A stretch of 6,370 bases of DNA from Parachlamydiaceae bacterium. GTDB lineage: Bacteria; Chlamydiota; Chlamydiia; Chlamydiales; Parachlamydiaceae. The DNA lies in NCBI GenBank assembly GCA_003164155.1, contig PLSG01000343.1, positions 1-6,370 of the forward strand, in the 5' to 3' direction. This document shows positions 5,276 to 6,370 of this stretch, one piece after another (the stretch's first letter is position 1; the number at the start of each line of letters is the position of its first letter). The position numbers and the translations under genes are program-made. The notes beneath the pieces were generated by a model. That model was not told the DNA's origin. It did no database searches and saw nothing but the letters and a program-made list of their open reading frames with translations.

Positions 5276-6181
5276 TTACGCAGCAAGCACAGAATATTTT
5301 TCGATTAAAGGAGTTATAGTTTTAAGATAAGCCGCATTTTGCTTTTCCGTGTCTTTTTCCTTTTTTGCTGCGTCCAAAGCATCCCTGTCAGCCTTCAGCA
5401 ACTCTTCTTCCTTAGCAAGCAAGGCTTGCACGTTATTTTTAGCACGCGGAGAAAGTTTTGCGTCCCAAGTTTTAACTAGGTGAGCAACAGCCAGGATTAT
5501 TTGAATAGGTGTTTTTCCGTAGAGGGAATTTGTGTATGTCATAATAGCCTTAAGCTCATCATCCGATGCTGAAACGTCGAGCAGGACTCCCTGGCGGATG
5601 AGGCCATTATAGAAGGCGGAGGCACTATGTGCATCAGCTTGGCTAAATTTATTATCTCCTCTGGCTACTACATCAAAATAGGTGCGAGAGGCATAACCTG
5701 GATTTGTAATATAATTGAGAAAGGTATTATCTTCAAATCCGTGATTAAGATACAAAGAAAAAGTGATCAAAAGACTGTGACCTAAAGATAAAATATTTGC
5801 TTTTATAGGATTCAAAATAACATCGGCCACAGAAATAACGAGCAAAGCTGTAATAAGCAAACCACCGGTCACGCTATAGAAACCGCTGAAATCCAGTGCA
5901 GCCGCCTTTAAATGCTGCCATTTGCGGGCATGCAGCTGCTGGCTTTCTTTTGAGTCGGAAACTAACAGGGCATGTACAAAGCATTTTGCCCCGGCAAGAG
6001 TATGATAAGTGGCGCCTATAGGCGATAGGACAAGCACACCGAGAGTATAAACTGCTCTGGCTAGTCCCTTGACAGGCGATAGAAAAATTAAATCCGCAGG
6101 TTTGCTACTCAAAGAGGTGTTAGCCTCCCACATTAAATATTGGCCGCAAATAGAAGCCGGTTGCTTTAGAATAGATGACAT
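5276..6181 (-). CDS. Unrecognised 301-residue membrane protein with C-terminal coiled coil
   Basis: I do not recognise this family. Reading from the ATG at 6181, hydrophobic segments lie at about residues 37-64, 100-124 and 129-145; the last two are close together like a hairpin. The region 146-240 is soluble. Residues about 244-286 are Ala/Lys/Glu/Asp-rich (AKEEELLKADRDALDAA) and probably form a coiled coil. No signal peptide is obvious. In a chlamydial setting, paired close hydrophobic segments plus a coiled coil recall inclusion-membrane (Inc) proteins, but that is only a suggestion. I chose ATG 6181 because AGGGGAG (6187-6193) sits 5 bases upstream; the frame stays open to a TTG at 6292, which is less likely. 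The gene converges on lptB and by eye is more AT-rich than the LPS operon. Confidence 0.8.
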   Translation of the reverse strand: MSSILKQPASICGQYLMWEANTSLSSKPADLIFLSPVKGLARAVYTLGVLVLSPIGATYHTLAGAKCFVHALLVSDSKESQQLHARKWQHLKAAALDFSGFYSVTGGLLITALLVISVADVILNPIKANILSLGHSLLITFSLYLNHGFEDNTFLNYITNPGYASRTYFDVVARGDNKFSQADAHSASAFYNGLIRQGVLLDVSASDDELKAIMTYTNSLYGKTPIQIILAVAHLVKTWDAKLSPRAKNNVQALLAKEEELLKADRDALDAAKKEKDTEKQNAAYLKTITPLIEKYSVLAA

Positions 6182-6186
6182 TTGGA

Positions 6187-6193
6187 CTCCCCT
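6187..6193 (-). promoter_or_regulatory. Ribosome binding site fixing the start of the membrane protein gene
   Basis: On the - strand AGGGGAG stands 5 bases before the ATG at 6181. It decides for this start over the TTG 37 codons upstream. It overlaps the stop codon (TAG, 6194-6192) of the small upstream ORF. Confidence 0.75.
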
Positions 6194-6281
6194 AGAAAAA
6201 TGCAATTTTAGTGTTATTTGTAAAAAAACTCTCTCGTAAGCATGCAGCTCTTTTGTTAAGGTTTGATAAAGATAAAGCCAT
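6192..6281 (-). CDS. Possible 29-codon upstream ORF (leader peptide)
   Basis: On the - strand an ATG at 6281 follows GGAG (6290-6287) with 5-base spacing and opens 29 codons ending at TAG 6194-6192. The peptide starts MALSLSNLNKR and ends TKIAFF; it has no recognisable domain. Its stop codon overlaps the ribosome binding site of the 301-residue gene, an arrangement typical of translational coupling or leader peptides. No amino-acid run of the attenuator type is seen. Such a short frame can occur by chance; the good ribosome binding site and stop/RBS overlap are the support. Confidence 0.35.
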   Translation of the reverse strand: MALSLSNLNKRAACLRESFFTNNTKIAFF

Positions 6282-6293
6282 ATCTTCTCCAAA

Positions 6294-6370
6294 TTTACGC
6301 TTATAAGAATTGATGAGCCTTATATTTTTTTGTTCATTTTTTGGGCATGGTTCAACAATAGCCTCACATG
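6294..6370. other. AT-rich edge upstream of the - strand gene
   Basis: The stretch is AT-rich with A- and T-runs and probably carries the promoter of the - strand gene. I could not find a convincing pair of -35 and -10 hexamers at proper spacing. Confidence 0.3.

Noticed and set aside
5276..6292. Longer 338-residue version of the - strand protein starting at TTG 6292
   Set aside because: The ATG at 6181 has a strong AGGGGAG at 5-base spacing, while the 37 extra residues have a weak start and overlap the upstream small ORF.

Overview
The window most likely comes from a member of the Chlamydiota, probably an environmental (amoeba-associated) lineage. The gene order kdsA - lptC-like - lptA-like - lptB on one strand matches, from general knowledge, the order around kdsA and the yhbG-type ABC ATPase in Chlamydia. 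The KdsA is the metal-dependent, cysteine-containing class. The lineage call is an inference from gene order and protein character; no marker gene is present to settle it.

Layout: 1-607 is a non-coding, structure-rich stretch with several hairpins, including a 133-bp imperfect inverted-repeat element (115-247) whose terminal octamer can pair in two alternative ways. A doubtful small ORF (608-805) runs into the start of kdsA. The + strand operon follows: kdsA (781-1614), lptC-like (1598-2326), an unusually long lptA-like gene (2332-3906) and lptB (4130-4882). The first three genes are tightly packed or overlapping. LptA and lptB are separated by 223 bp that hold a 165-bp element with about 42-bp terminal inverted repeats ending in TA, which looks like a MITE. 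Downstream of lptB, 4883-5275 contains a perfect 10-bp hairpin, a 150-bp near-perfect palindrome and a 37-bp direct repeat. The last gene (5276-6181, - strand) converges on lptB and encodes a 301-residue unrecognised membrane protein. A 29-codon upstream ORF with its own ribosome binding site precedes it.

How the genes work together: KdsA makes Kdo-8-phosphate, the precursor of the Kdo sugars of the lipopolysaccharide inner core. LptB powers LPS extraction from the inner membrane, the LptC-like protein is the probable inner-membrane-anchored acceptor, and the LptA-like protein is the probable periplasmic bridge. Synthesis and export of LPS are thus encoded together.

The most striking points are an in-frame TAA in kdsA at codon 219, where the family normally has Glu, with the remaining 58 codons (including two metal ligands) intact after it; and two different palindromic elements bracketing lptB. 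I found no clear new enzyme system; the novelty here lies mainly in the repeats, the broken kdsA and the unknown membrane protein.
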